From Bosea sp. 29B (GTDB lineage Bacteria > Pseudomonadota > Alphaproteobacteria > Rhizobiales > Beijerinckiaceae), in NCBI RefSeq assembly GCF_902506165.1, contig NZ_LR733817.1, forward strand, positions 3,643,937-3,707,936: 64,000 bases of DNA, in the 5' to 3' direction. The translations under genes and the position numbers were made by a program. Within the stretch, counting starts at the first letter, position 1. Each line of letters begins with the position of its first letter. The notes below the pieces were generated by a model. That model saw nothing but the letters and a program-made list of their open reading frames with translations. It did not search any database and was not told the origin of the DNA. Of the stretch, positions 53,258 to 61,568 are shown in pieces.

Positions 53258-55392
53258 ACGCCTTCCGCCTCGTCGGTCTTGCCCCAGCCGCCGCCTGCCG
53301 CCGTGATGGCGAAGGCATAGGCGAGGGCGGTCTCCTTCAGCGAATCGAAGCGTCCGGCCGCCCCGGCATGGCCGGCGTCCATATTGGTGTGCAGCATGAT
53401 CGGGCCGCCGCCGGTCATGGTCGCGCGCAGGCGCGCCACCCACTTCGCCGGCTCCCAATAGGTCACGCGCGGATCGGCAAGACCGCCCGTCGCCAGGATC
53501 GGCGGATAGGCCTGCGCCTTGACATTGTCATAGGGCGAATAGCCCAGGATCGTCCGGAGGGCGGCGAGGTCCCGGATCGGGTCGCCCCATTCCGGCCATT
53601 CCATCGGGGTCAGCGGCAGGCTCTCGTCGAGGATGGTGTTGAGCACGTCGACGAACGGCACCTCGGCGATGATGCCGGCGAACAGCTCCGGTGCGAGATT
53701 GGCGACTGCGCCCATCAGCATGCCACCGGCGCTGCCGCCCTCGGCGACGATGCGGCCGCGGCTGGTGAAGCCCTCGGCTGCGAGCATTTCGCCAGCGGCG
53801 ATGAAGTCTGTGAAGCTGTTGGGCTTGTTCTGGCGCTTGCCGTCGAGATACCAGCCCCAGCCCTTGTCGGTGCCGCCGCGGATATGGGCGATGGCGTAGA
53901 CGAAGCCGCGATCGACCAGGCTGAGCGGACGCGTCCGGAACGAGGCGGACATCGCCGCGCCATAGGAGCCGTAGCCGTAGAGCAGGCAGGGCGCCGAGCC
54001 GTCGAGCTTGAGGTCGCGCCGATGCAGCAGCGAGACCGGCACCCTGGCGCCATCCTCGGCCGTCGCGAAGATGCGGCGCACGACATAGGCCTCGGCATCA
54101 TGGCCGGACGGCACCTCCTGGCGCTTCACCAGAGTGCGCTCGCCGGTTGCGAGGTCGTAGTCATAGGTCTCGGCCGGCCGCGCCATCGAAGCGTAGATGA
54201 AGCGCAAGCGGTCGGTTTCGAACTCGTAGCCGGCGTCGACGCCGAGCCCATAGGCCTCTTCGTCGAAGGCGATGCTGCTTGCCGTCTCGCTCTTCAGGTC
54301 GCGGATGACGATGCGCGGCAGCCCCTCCTCGCGCTCCAGGCGGATCAGCCGGCCAGCGAGGCAGATATGGCTGAGGATGAGCCGGCCGCGCTTGTGCGGC
54401 ACGAGATCGACCCAGTTGGACGGCGAGGGATCGCTGAGCGGCGCACGCACGATCTTGAAGTCTTCGGCGCCGTCGGCATTGGTCAGGATCAGCAGCTCGT
54501 CGCCGTGATGCTCGACGCTATACTGGCGTCCCGCCAGTCGCGGCGCGACCAGCCTGGGCTTGCCCGCCTTGTCGGCGAGGTCGACAAGGCTCACCTCCGA
54601 GGTCTCGTGGTCGCTGCTGGAGATCAGCAGGAAGCGCCGCGACTGGGTCTGGTCGATATCGGCGAACAGGCCGGGATCGGTCTCCTCATAGAGCAGTTCG
54701 TCTTCGCTCTGCGGCGTGCCGAGCCGATGGCGCAGCACACGCGTCGGGCGGTGGTCGTCATCGAGAGCGACATAGGTGAAGGCGCTGGAATCGGCCGTCC
54801 AGATCATCTCGCCGGAGGTATCGGCGATCGCGTCCGGCAGCTCCTTGCCGGTGGCGAGGTCACGCACCCGGATCAGGAACAGCTCCGAACCGGCTTCGTC
54901 GGCGCTCCAGGCCAGCAGGCGATGGTCGGGGCTGTGCTCGGCGTCGCCGAGATCGAAGAACTCCTTGCCTTCGGCCAGCGCGTCAGCGTCGAGCATGACC
55001 TGTTCGCGGCCGGGCTTGCCGCCTTCGCTCGCCTGTGGTTTGCGGCAGATCAGCGGGTGCTCGCCGCCACGCCGATAGCGGCTGTAGTAGAGGAACGGTC
55101 CGTCCGGCTGCGGCGGCTCACTGTCATCTTCCTTGATGCGCCCGCGCATCTCCTTGATCAATTCGCGCTGGAGTGCCTTCGTCGGCGCCATCAGTGTATC
55201 GCACCAGGCGTTCTCCACTTCGATATGCTTGCGGATCTCGGCTGGCAGCGTATCGGGGTCGCGTAGCACATCGCGCCAGTTCTCGGCGCGCAGCCAGGCA
55301 TAATCGTCGTTCAAGGTGACGCCATGGATGACGCGGCTCTGGGGGCGGACCGCGGCAATCGGCGGCGAGGCGACCTTGCCCTGGCTAGTCAT
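53251..55392 (-). CDS. ptrB: Oligopeptidase B (prolyl oligopeptidase family S9A)
   Basis: 713 residues. N-terminal beta-propeller (about 80-430), C-terminal alpha/beta hydrolase domain with S554 in GGSAGGM, D640 in GLADPRV and H675 in DAGHAG. PVSLLHRRDLKLDGSAPCLLYGYGSYG and AHIRGGTDKGWGWYLDGKR are typical. Cleaves short peptides after Arg/Lys in the cytosol. The minus-strand stop lies at the far end of the repeat copy 2. Monocistronic. Confidence 0.93.
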   Translation of the reverse strand: MTSQGKVASPPIAAVRPQSRVIHGVTLNDDYAWLRAENWRDVLRDPDTLPAEIRKHIEVENAWCDTLMAPTKALQRELIKEMRGRIKEDDSEPPQPDGPFLYYSRYRRGGEHPLICRKPQASEGGKPGREQVMLDADALAEGKEFFDLGDAEHSPDHRLLAWSADEAGSELFLIRVRDLATGKELPDAIADTSGEMIWTADSSAFTYVALDDDHRPTRVLRHRLGTPQSEDELLYEETDPGLFADIDQTQSRRFLLISSSDHETSEVSLVDLADKAGKPRLVAPRLAGRQYSVEHHGDELLILTNADGAEDFKIVRAPLSDPSPSNWVDLVPHKRGRLILSHICLAGRLIRLEREEGLPRIVIRDLKSETASSIAFDEEAYGLGVDAGYEFETDRLRFIYASMARPAETYDYDLATGERTLVKRQEVPSGHDAEAYVVRRIFATAEDGARVPVSLLHRRDLKLDGSAPCLLYGYGSYGAAMSASFRTRPLSLVDRGFVYAIAHIRGGTDKGWGWYLDGKRQNKPNSFTDFIAAGEMLAAEGFTSRGRIVAEGGSAGGMLMGAVANLAPELFAGIIAEVPFVDVLNTILDESLPLTPMEWPEWGDPIRDLAALRTILGYSPYDNVKAQAYPPILATGGLADPRVTYWEPAKWVARLRATMTGGGPIMLHTNMDAGHAGAAGRFDSLKETALAYAFAITAAGGGWGKTDEAEGVS

Positions 55393-55789
55393 GCTTGGTC
55401 TCCGGACTCGGTTTGATCATTTCCAAAGAGGCGATCCATATAGGGATCGCGCTATCTCTGCGGTTGACGACAGGTAGAGGTCGGGGTGGACACTGACAAG
55501 GACAACCTTTTGGCGCAAATGCTGCAGCGCAAAGCGTCATGGTTACGATCTGAGCTCACAAAATAAGCAATAATATGTCTCAACGAATGTATTCGAATCC
55601 TTGTCATGCCACTTGCGATATTGAACTGCATGGCTTAGACGAATGCCGCTGGTCCGTTTTGCATGATTCTATTCCGGCGGAAATTCGACCGTTCGTCGGC
55701 GGCGATCAGGGAGGGCGCTTGCGCCTGGAAACAGAGCTGGGCGCAGTCACCGCTATGACCGGTCAATATAACAATGGAGCAACGCCATC
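55393..55789. other. Long intergenic region before mucR
   Basis: 397 bases between divergent ptrB and mucR. It holds a 7-bp hairpin GCGATCC/GGATCGC (55431-55450) near ptrB and an AT-rich stretch at about 55558-55600 (AAAATAAGCAATAATATG and nearby), markedly poorer in GC than the rest of the window. MucR/Ros proteins bind AT-rich DNA with T-A steps and repress their own genes, so this is the likely autoregulatory site. No convincing small gene is present. Confidence 0.6.
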
Positions 55790-56206
55790 ATGGCTGACCA
55801 AGACGGTTCCGATTTCATCGAGCTCACGGCAGATATCGTTTCCGCCTACGTGTCGAACAATTCTGTCCCGGCATCAGACTTGCCGTCGCTGATCAGCGAC
55901 GTTCACGCCGCCCTCAATCGTGTTGTCGGCGGTGCCGCTCCGATTGTTCCGGTCGAGGCGCCGAAGCCTGCCATCGCGGTGAAGAAGTCGATCACGGCCG
56001 ACTATCTGATCTGCCTGGAAGACGGAAAGAAGTTCAAGTCGCTCAAGCGTCATCTGCGCACGCAGTACAACATGTCGCCCGAGCAGTATCGCGAGAAGTG
56101 GGGCTTGCCGCCCGATTATCCGATGGTCGCGCCGAACTATGCCGAGGCGCGCTCGCAGCTTGCCAAGAAGATGGGTCTGGGCCAGCAGCGCCGCAAGCGC
56201 CGCTGA
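55790..56206 (+). CDS. mucR: MucR/Ros family transcriptional regulator
   Basis: 138 residues. N-terminal oligomerisation helices ([32 protein letters not shown]), then the Ros-type zinc-finger domain ending [28 protein letters not shown] and a basic tail. The metal positions are C75, D78, H88 and Q92: the second Cys is Asp, as in several MucR proteins, and the usual second His is Gln. The fold may be metal-free, as shown for some Mesorhizobium relatives. MucR controls surface polysaccharide, motility and cell-cycle genes as a heat-stable nucleoid-like silencer. Confidence 0.94.
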   Translation: MADQDGSDFIELTADIVSAYVSNNSVPASDLPSLISDVHAALNRVVGGAAPIVPVEAPKPAIAVKKSITADYLICLEDGKKFKSLKRHLRTQYNMSPEQYREKWGLPPDYPMVAPNYAEARSQLAKKMGLGQQRRKRR

Positions 56207-56244
56207 GGCACAGCGGACCAAGCTGTATCATCGCCCATGCAGTG

Positions 56245-56277
56245 AAGCCGCCGGATTACCCGGCGGCTTTTTCTTTT
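56245..56277 (+). terminator. Terminator of mucR
   Basis: AAGCCGCCGG (56245-56254), loop ATTAC, perfect complement (56260-56269), then a TTTTTCTTTT tail. Confidence 0.93.
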
Positions 56278-56415
56278 GGGAGTTTGTGACCTGCGAGCCG
56301 GGCCGGCTCCGACCCAAAAATGTCAGGAGCCTGTCGGGATAGTCGACTTCGTGCTTGTGGCGAAGGGTGATAGGAATATATACCTCTAAGCGTCGCGGTT
56401 GAATTCGGGGAGGCG

Positions 56416-56802
56416 ATGCCCGCAATGGAACATATCATGAACATTCTGATTGCCAAGCGGCCAGACGTGATACGGTGGAGCGCGCCGGCGAGGTTGGTCG
56501 AAGCCGCCGTCTGCGGCGCGATGGGCCTGCCCGCCGGGGCGCTGCGGACCGGGCGCGGCCAGCGCCGGATCGCTTTCGCCCGCCAGCTCGCGATGTACCT
56601 GACCCATGTCGGCTTCGGCCTGACCTTGACGCAGGTCGGCGCCTGCTTCGAGCGCGACCGTACCACCGTGCGCCATGCCTGCGCCCTGGTGGAGGACCGG
56701 CGTGATCAGCCGGCCTTCGACCTCGCGGTATCAGCGCTCGAGACCGGTCTGGCGCACCTCGCCTTCGGGCTGCAGCTGGGTTTCGCCTCGGAGGCTGCAT
56801 GA
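56416..56802 (+). CDS. DnaA domain IV-like helix-turn-helix protein
   Basis: 128 residues. The core (residues 50-100) RRIAFARQLAMYLTHVGFGLTLTQVGACFERDRTTVRHACALVED matches the C-terminal DnaA-box-binding domain of DnaA, including the RDRTTVRHAC signature, but there is no AAA+ ATPase part. It could bind DnaA boxes and compete with DnaA, or simply be a transcription factor. Starts at 56416 (GGGGAGG very close) or 56425. Its stop overlaps the DUF6456 start by 4 bases. Confidence 0.82.
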   Translation: MPAMEHIMNILIAKRPDVIRWSAPARLVEAAVCGAMGLPAGALRTGRGQRRIAFARQLAMYLTHVGFGLTLTQVGACFERDRTTVRHACALVEDRRDQPAFDLAVSALETGLAHLAFGLQLGFASEAA

Positions 56803-57602
56803 TGAGCGCTGACGATCGCAACCAGTCGCCATCCCGCCTGCTGCGGCATCTAAGCGAGCCGGGCGCCTATGGCGTCGACTCCCCGCTCGGCTGTGGCCGG
56901 ATCGCGCTCTATCGCCGCGGCGCCGGCGGAACGACGCTCGGGGCCGGCTATGTCGAGGCCGCCGAGGCGCAGGCCCTGGTCGAGGCCGGCTTCGCCTGCT
57001 GGGTCACGCAAGCGGGCAAGCGGCGGTTGCGCCTTGCCGGCGCCGAGCCCGGCAGGCCGCGCGCGACCACGACGGTGATGGTGGACGGGGAAGCGCAGCA
57101 GGTCGTGCTGGACGAGCGCGAGAGCCCGCTGCTCTGGCTCCATCGTCGTCCCGGCAAGGATGGGGCGCCGCAGATCTCGGCAGCGGAGTTTGCGGCCGGC
57201 GAGCGCTTCCGTGCCGATCTGACCCTGGCGCAGATGCTGCCGCGGGTGACGGTCAACTGGGATGCGGCCCTTGCCGCCGGCACCCATGCCCCGACGCGCG
57301 GGCCGGCTGATGCCTCCGATTCCAGTTTGGCGGCGCGCCAGCGCGTGCGCCTCGCCTGCAAGCGCCTCGGCCCCGAATTGTCAGGCCTGGCGATCGATGT
57401 CTGCGGTTTCCTCAAGGGGCTCGACCAGGTCGAGCGCGAGCGCAAATGGCCGGCGCGCTCTGCCAAGGTCGTGCTCCGGCTGGTGCTGTCGGCGCTGGTC
57501 GAGCACTACGGGCTCGGCGCAAAACAGGAACGACCGGCGAGCCATGCCTGGCGCGCGCAGGGTGCGCGCCCGACGATCCAGGCGCCGGAGCGCCTCGATT
57601 AG
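56799..57602 (+). CDS. DUF6456 domain protein
   Basis: 267 residues. The N-terminal half (YGVDSPLGCGRIALYRRGAGG.TLGAGYVEAAEAQALVEAGF) and VVLDERESPLLWLHRRPGKDG.PQISAAEFAAGERFRADLTLAQMLPRVTVNW match DUF6456; the C-terminus RQRVRLACKRLGPELSGLAIDVCGFLKGLDQVERERKWPARSAKVVLRLVLSALVEHYGL is helical and HTH-like. Function unknown. It is always close to the small DnaA-like HTH gene in genomes I recall, and here the two overlap, so they probably act together on DNA. Confidence 0.82.
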   Translation: MMSADDRNQSPSRLLRHLSEPGAYGVDSPLGCGRIALYRRGAGGTTLGAGYVEAAEAQALVEAGFACWVTQAGKRRLRLAGAEPGRPRATTTVMVDGEAQQVVLDERESPLLWLHRRPGKDGAPQISAAEFAAGERFRADLTLAQMLPRVTVNWDAALAAGTHAPTRGPADASDSSLAARQRVRLACKRLGPELSGLAIDVCGFLKGLDQVERERKWPARSAKVVLRLVLSALVEHYGLGAKQERPASHAWRAQGARPTIQAPERLD

Positions 57603-58024
57603 GTGAGCGCCGCGCGGGCGTCGTTCTTGATCCGCTCCATCATGGCGCGCACGCCGTTCGAGCGCTGCGGCGTCAAATGGGCAGCAAGGCCGAGGCGCTC
57701 ATAGATCGCGAAGGCGTCGGTGGCCAGGATCTCCTGCGCCGTGTGGCCGGAATGGATGGCGATGGCGAGCGCGACCAGCCCCCGCACGATATGGGCGTCG
57801 CTGTCACCACGGAACGAGAGGCGCGTCGCCTCGCCGGGGCCGCCTTCGCCCTTGGTCTCGAGCCAGACCTGGCTGGCGCAGCCGCGCACCTTGTTGGCGT
57901 CGTTGTGCGCTTCGTCAGGCAGGGGCGCGAGCGTGCGCCCGAGCTCGATCAGGTAGCGATAGCGATCGTCCCACTCGTCGAGCAGCTCGAAATTGGCGAC
58001 GATCTCGTCGAGGCTCTCGCTCAT
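57599..58024 (-). CDS. sufE: SufE family sulfur-acceptor protein
   Basis: 141 residues. Active Cys C49 in NKVRGCASQVWL, with the SufE layout DEIVANFELLDEWDDRYRYLIELGR at the N-terminus and RIKNDARAAL at the end. Accepts sulfur from SufS for Fe-S cluster assembly. The other suf genes are not in view. Start 58024 (MSESLDE) is the family norm. Its 3' end overlaps the convergent DUF6456 stop by 4 bases. Confidence 0.93.
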   Translation of the reverse strand: MSESLDEIVANFELLDEWDDRYRYLIELGRTLAPLPDEAHNDANKVRGCASQVWLETKGEGGPGEATRLSFRGDSDAHIVRGLVALAIAIHSGHTAQEILATDAFAIYERLGLAAHLTPQRSNGVRAMMERIKNDARAALT

Positions 58025-58112
58025 GAATTCCGCTGTCGGCCTCCGGCTCACCCGCCAGCCCTGGGGCGGGGATGGCGAAGCTCTTCGGCCTGCCGCGCGG
58101 CGAGGTCAAGTC

Positions 58113-58394
58113 TCAGCGGTGTCGCGGCGACGTTTCGCTGCTGCGGGTTGCGGCGCTTGCGGCCAGGGCAAGCACCCGGGCGCGGGTCTCCGGTTCCAGC
58201 CCGGCCAGGACCTCCGCGGCTTCGCGTATGCTGGCGGCGCCTTGCAGCGCCGCCTTGGGATCGATCTTGGCGAGGATGGCGATCGCCGCCTTCGCATCGA
58301 CCATGAGCGCATCGGGCTCGCTCTTCGTGCCGTACACGGGCGAGTTCAGCGCGATCACGCCGACGATCGCCATGCTGCGCAGAAGATAAGCCAT
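58113..58394 (-). CDS. Small exported/membrane protein, DUF5330-like
   Basis: 93 residues, start 58394 (MAYLLRSMAIVGVIALNSPVYG). The hydrophobic start is a signal or anchor; the rest is Ala-rich helix (MVDAKAAIAILAKIDPKAALQGAASIREAAEVLAGLEPETRARVLALA). The N-terminus resembles DUF5330 proteins of rhizobiales but the match is weak. Function unknown; it follows the direction of sufE, 88 bases upstream of it. Confidence 0.55.
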   Translation of the reverse strand: MAYLLRSMAIVGVIALNSPVYGTKSEPDALMVDAKAAIAILAKIDPKAALQGAASIREAAEVLAGLEPETRARVLALAASAATRSSETSPRHR

Positions 58395-58744
58395 CTTTCG
58401 TCCCCATCCGGTTCCGGGCTCCCCAGCCCTCGGATGAGCGAACCATAGCGCCTGGGTCGAAAGATCAGGTGTTGGCGACAGCATCGATTTGAATCAAAGG
58501 CGGGATATCGTCTTCAGCTTCCATTCACCTTGCCGCGAACAACAGCTTGGCATCGGGAAGCCTGCAGCGGACCGCGCAATTCGTTGAAAAGAAATGGCTA
58601 TTTCTACGATCGCCGGCAAAGGGTCCGGTTTCCGGCGCTCTCGCCTTAAGCCCCGCTTAAACGGCAGCCGCGAGGATCGGCTCAACAAGGCGAGGCGAAA
58701 GTGCCGACGGCCGGCAGAGGTGCGCGTTGCGGTTTTCCAGTTTG
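58395..58744. other. Intergenic region with CtrA box before the DivJ-like gene
   Basis: 350 bases between divergent genes. The only signal I can support is the perfect TTAA-N7-TTAA at 58646-58660. No small coding frame with a ribosome site is apparent. Confidence 0.7.
58646..58660 (+). promoter_or_regulatory. Perfect CtrA box
   Basis: TTAAGCCCCGCTTAA is an exact TTAA-N7-TTAA, the full binding site of the cell-cycle regulator CtrA. It is 85 bases upstream of the DivJ-like start codon. Exact matches are expected far less than once per window of this size and GC content. Confidence 0.75.
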
Positions 58745-60550
58745 ATGACGGCGGTGAGGGCGCAGGTCGCGGCGATGGTCCATCCATCGGCGCTGGCCGA
58801 TTCGCTCGAGCGCATGCGTCATGAGCGCTTCATGCTGAGCAGGCTCGCCGCTTCGGTCGCGGCGCTGAGCCTGATGCCGGCCTATATCGCCTGGCGCGGC
58901 CGCATCGGCGCGCTCGAACTGCTCGTGCTCGTCGCCATGGCGATGCCGCTGCTGGCCGTGTTCCTCCTCTCTCGCACCGGCCGGCTCGATCTCGCGCATT
59001 GCCTGTCCGGCGCGGCCCTGACCTTGCTGGTCACCACGCTCGCCTGCCTGACGGGAGGCGCTGCCTCGCCGCTGCTGCTCTGGCTGGCCGCGGTCCCCGC
59101 AGAAGCGATGTTCTTCGGCTCCCGGCCCTATGTGGCGCGTGCCAGTGCGCTCGCGGTGATCGGTCTCGGCGTCGTCGTCGCCCTGCAGGGAACCGGGGTG
59201 ATCGCGGAGCCGGCATCCTGGACCTGGCAGGCGATGCCCATCTTCGCCGCCGTCGCGATCCTGCACGCGGCGCTCATTACGGTCGGCTTCCTCTATCGCC
59301 GCGACGACGAATTGCGTGAGCACCGGGCTTCCGATGCGCGGGCTCGGCTGATGCTCGAGCATGTCGGCGATCTCGTCACCTGGCATGACGCGGCCGGTTC
59401 CGTCGTCTTCGCCAACGAGGCTGCCCGCAACCTGACCGGAGCCGAGCCCGCGGGACTCTTCGGCCGCGGCCTGTTCGAGCGCGTTCACATCGCCGACAGG
59501 CCGCTTTTCCTGAAGGCGCTGAGCGATGCCGCTCATGGCAGTGGCCGGGCCAGCGCGTGCTTTCGTGTCCTCTTCGTCCCGGCGGGAGCGGATGGGCGCG
59601 CCAATGCGAGCCCGGTCGTCCGCTGGCTCGACCTCAGCGCCCGGCGCATCGAGCAGTCCGGCCCGCATGGCGCCGCCGCCGTCGTCTGCGTCAGCCGCGA
59701 CGTCACCGACCGGCATGCGATCGACGAGGAGCGCGAGCGCAATCGGGTCGAAGCGGTCAAGTCGAGCGACGTCAAGGGCCAGTTCCTGGCGACGGTCAGC
59801 CATGAGCTGCGCACCCCGCTTAATGCCATCATCGGCTTTTCGGAGATGCTGAGCGGCGATCTCGCGGTTTCGTTCAGCCAGGCGCAGCGTCAGGAATACG
59901 CCAGGATCATCCATGATTCCGGGCAGCACCTGCTCGACGTGGTCAACACGCTGCTCGACGTCTCGAAGATCGAGAGCGGCGCGATGACGATCGAGCAGGA
60001 TGCGCTCGATATGGCCGAGCTCGCCGAGGATTGCTGCAATGTCGTCGCGCTCAAGGCCGGCAGCGGCACGGTCGCGCTCGAACGCGTCGTTGGTCCGGAC
60101 CTCCCGCAGCTGCTTGGCGACCGGCGCGCCCTCAAGCAGGTGATGCTCAACCTGCTCTCGAACGCGATCAAGTTCACGCCGCCCGGTGGGCGCGTCACGC
60201 TCGCTCTGGTGCGCGATGGCGGCATGATCGACCTCTCGGTTTCCGATACCGGCATCGGCATCGCCGCCACCGATCTGCCGCGGCTGGGTGATCCCTTCTT
60301 CCAGGCCAAATCGTCCTACGACCGCGCTCATGACGGCACCGGCCTCGGCCTGTCGGTGGTGCGCGGCCTCGTCGGCCTGCATGGCGGCACGCTCACCATC
60401 GAGAGCGCGCCGGGCATCGGCACCCGCGTTGGCGTGCGCCTGCCGATCGGCGGCGTCGCCGCCGCGAGCGAGCCGGCCCGTATCGCGACCTTTGCCCGCG
60501 CCCCGCGCCGTGGCCTCGACACCAAGCAACCCGTTCGTCTGACCGCCTGA
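58745..60550 (+). CDS. divJ: DivJ-like cell-cycle sensor histidine kinase
   Basis: 601 residues, close to the 597 of Caulobacter DivJ. Five to six TMs fill residues 35-190, a PAS domain covers about 210-330 (RLMLEHVGDLVTWHDAAGSVVFANEAARNLTG), then the kinase: H353 in SHELRTPLNAIIGFSEMLSGD, N-box LLSNAIKF, G1 DTGIG, G2 GTGLGLSVV. No receiver domain. DivJ phosphorylates DivK and PleD to set cell polarity and CtrA activity. ATG 58745 is taken; TTG 58727 is in frame. A perfect CtrA box lies upstream, implying feedback from the pathway it controls. Confidence 0.85.
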   Translation: MTAVRAQVAAMVHPSALADSLERMRHERFMLSRLAASVAALSLMPAYIAWRGRIGALELLVLVAMAMPLLAVFLLSRTGRLDLAHCLSGAALTLLVTTLACLTGGAASPLLLWLAAVPAEAMFFGSRPYVARASALAVIGLGVVVALQGTGVIAEPASWTWQAMPIFAAVAILHAALITVGFLYRRDDELREHRASDARARLMLEHVGDLVTWHDAAGSVVFANEAARNLTGAEPAGLFGRGLFERVHIADRPLFLKALSDAAHGSGRASACFRVLFVPAGADGRANASPVVRWLDLSARRIEQSGPHGAAAVVCVSRDVTDRHAIDEERERNRVEAVKSSDVKGQFLATVSHELRTPLNAIIGFSEMLSGDLAVSFSQAQRQEYARIIHDSGQHLLDVVNTLLDVSKIESGAMTIEQDALDMAELAEDCCNVVALKAGSGTVALERVVGPDLPQLLGDRRALKQVMLNLLSNAIKFTPPGGRVTLALVRDGGMIDLSVSDTGIGIAATDLPRLGDPFFQAKSSYDRAHDGTGLGLSVVRGLVGLHGGTLTIESAPGIGTRVGVRLPIGGVAAASEPARIATFARAPRRGLDTKQPVRLTA

Positions 60551-60568
60551 CCCGAGAGCTCAAGACCC

Positions 60569-61111
60569 ATGTCAGCCACGCTTGCCGCCCGTGCCCGCTC
60601 CGATGCGACGCTGTCGATGCCTGTTCGCCGCCCGGCCGGCCGCCGCGCCGCGCCGTCGATGCCGGCGCGGCTGCTGCGCTGGTTCGTCCGCCGTCCGGGC
60701 CGGGGCTTCATCGTGCTGCTGTTCGCGGCGGTCTCGGTGCTGATCGTCCTGAATGCGGTGCTGTTCCAGAAGGGCCGCCACCCCGCCCCGATGCTGTCGC
60801 CGCCTTCGCAGTCTGCGGCGCGACCGGCCGAACAGCGCCGCGTCGAGACGCCGGTCGTCGCCGAGCCCGCGCCCGCCCCGCAGGCGGTGATGCCGCCGGC
60901 GCGGCCCGGCACCCTGGCGCCGGCCGCTCGTGACGCGGCGCCGCGCCCGCCGGCACCGGTTGCGCCCGCCCAGCAGCGCCAGGCCCAGGCGGCGCCAGCC
61001 CCGGCACGTCCGGCTCCCGCTGCCCAGCCGGTGGCGCGCGATCCGATCGCGGACCTGATCAACGGCTCCGACATCCGCCCGCCAGCAGACATTAAGGGCC
61101 AGCGGCGCTAG
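60569..61111 (+). CDS. Single-TM Pro/Ala-rich protein of unknown function
   Basis: 180 residues. A basic cytosolic N-terminus (MPARLLRWFVRRPGRG), one TM at about 47-66, then 100 residues of Pro/Ala-rich periplasmic linker and a short conserved end RDPIADLINGSDIRPP. It resembles an envelope-spanning linker protein, but I recognise no family. It follows the DivJ-like gene by 18 bases on the same strand, so it is probably co-transcribed. Its TAG stop is the start of a repeat element. Confidence 0.7.
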   Translation: MSATLAARARSDATLSMPVRRPAGRRAAPSMPARLLRWFVRRPGRGFIVLLFAAVSVLIVLNAVLFQKGRHPAPMLSPPSQSAARPAEQRRVETPVVAEPAPAPQAVMPPARPGTLAPAARDAAPRPPAPVAPAQQRQAQAAPAPARPAPAAQPVARDPIADLINGSDIRPPADIKGQRR

Positions 61112-61212
61112 AGCATTTTCGAGCGAAGTGGCGGCCGGTTCGCGTGAAGAAAATGCGACAGAACAAGAAGGCTGAGAATGTCCGCGCTTCGGAGAGGCGC
61201 GGACATTCTCAG
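61109..61212. repeat. Two-hairpin intergenic repeat, third element
   Basis: Starts TAGAGCATTTTC. First hairpin GCATTTTC (61113-61120) with GAAAATGC (61149-61156), inner GCGAA/TTCGC. Second hairpin CTGAGAATGTCCGCGC (61172-61187) perfectly complementary to 61197-61212. Sequence differs from copies 1 and 2 but the TAGAGCATT start and two-hairpin plan are shared. The first three bases serve as the stop codon of the preceding gene. Confidence 0.82.
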
Positions 61213-61229
61213 TCCTGCGAGGGCCGATC

Positions 61230-61565
61230 TTGCCACGCCTGACCAGTGATTTCTGGGTCTCGGCCTATCTGCGCCAGGCTGCGCATGACGGGTTCGTCGC
61301 GGTGCTGCGCCGGCGCGGCGCACGCGAAGCCGGCGCGATCTTCGTCAAGCTCGACCGATTGGACGGTACCGCGGTGCTCTACGGCCCGGCGCCGCAGGCG
61401 CTGGCGGACGAGGCCGGCGCTCGGCGCTTCCAGCTCGTGCTCGATGCCGATCCGCTCGCGATCGAGGACCGTGTCGAACGCGAGGTCCGCTTCGACAGCG
61501 ATCTCTGGTTGGTCGAGATCGAGAATCGCGCTGGCGATGCGCGCCTCGACATCGTCGAAAGCTAG
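61230..61565 (+). CDS. DUF1491 family protein
   Basis: 111 residues from a TTG start (GAGGG upstream). DUF1491 pattern: WVSAYLRQAAHDGFVAVLRRRGAREAGAIFVKLDRLDGTAVLYGPAPQ, then the FDSDLWLVEIENRAG end. A small conserved alphaproteobacterial protein without known function. The ending is three bases before the convergent DUF2336 stop. Confidence 0.85.
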   Translation: MPRLTSDFWVSAYLRQAAHDGFVAVLRRRGAREAGAIFVKLDRLDGTAVLYGPAPQALADEAGARRFQLVLDADPLAIEDRVEREVRFDSDLWLVEIENRAGDARLDIVES

Positions 61566-61568
61566 CGC

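Noticed and set aside
53368..55266. 632-codon plus-strand open frame opposite oligopeptidase B
   Set aside because: Antisense shadow of a well-defined gene; no ribosome site or domain.
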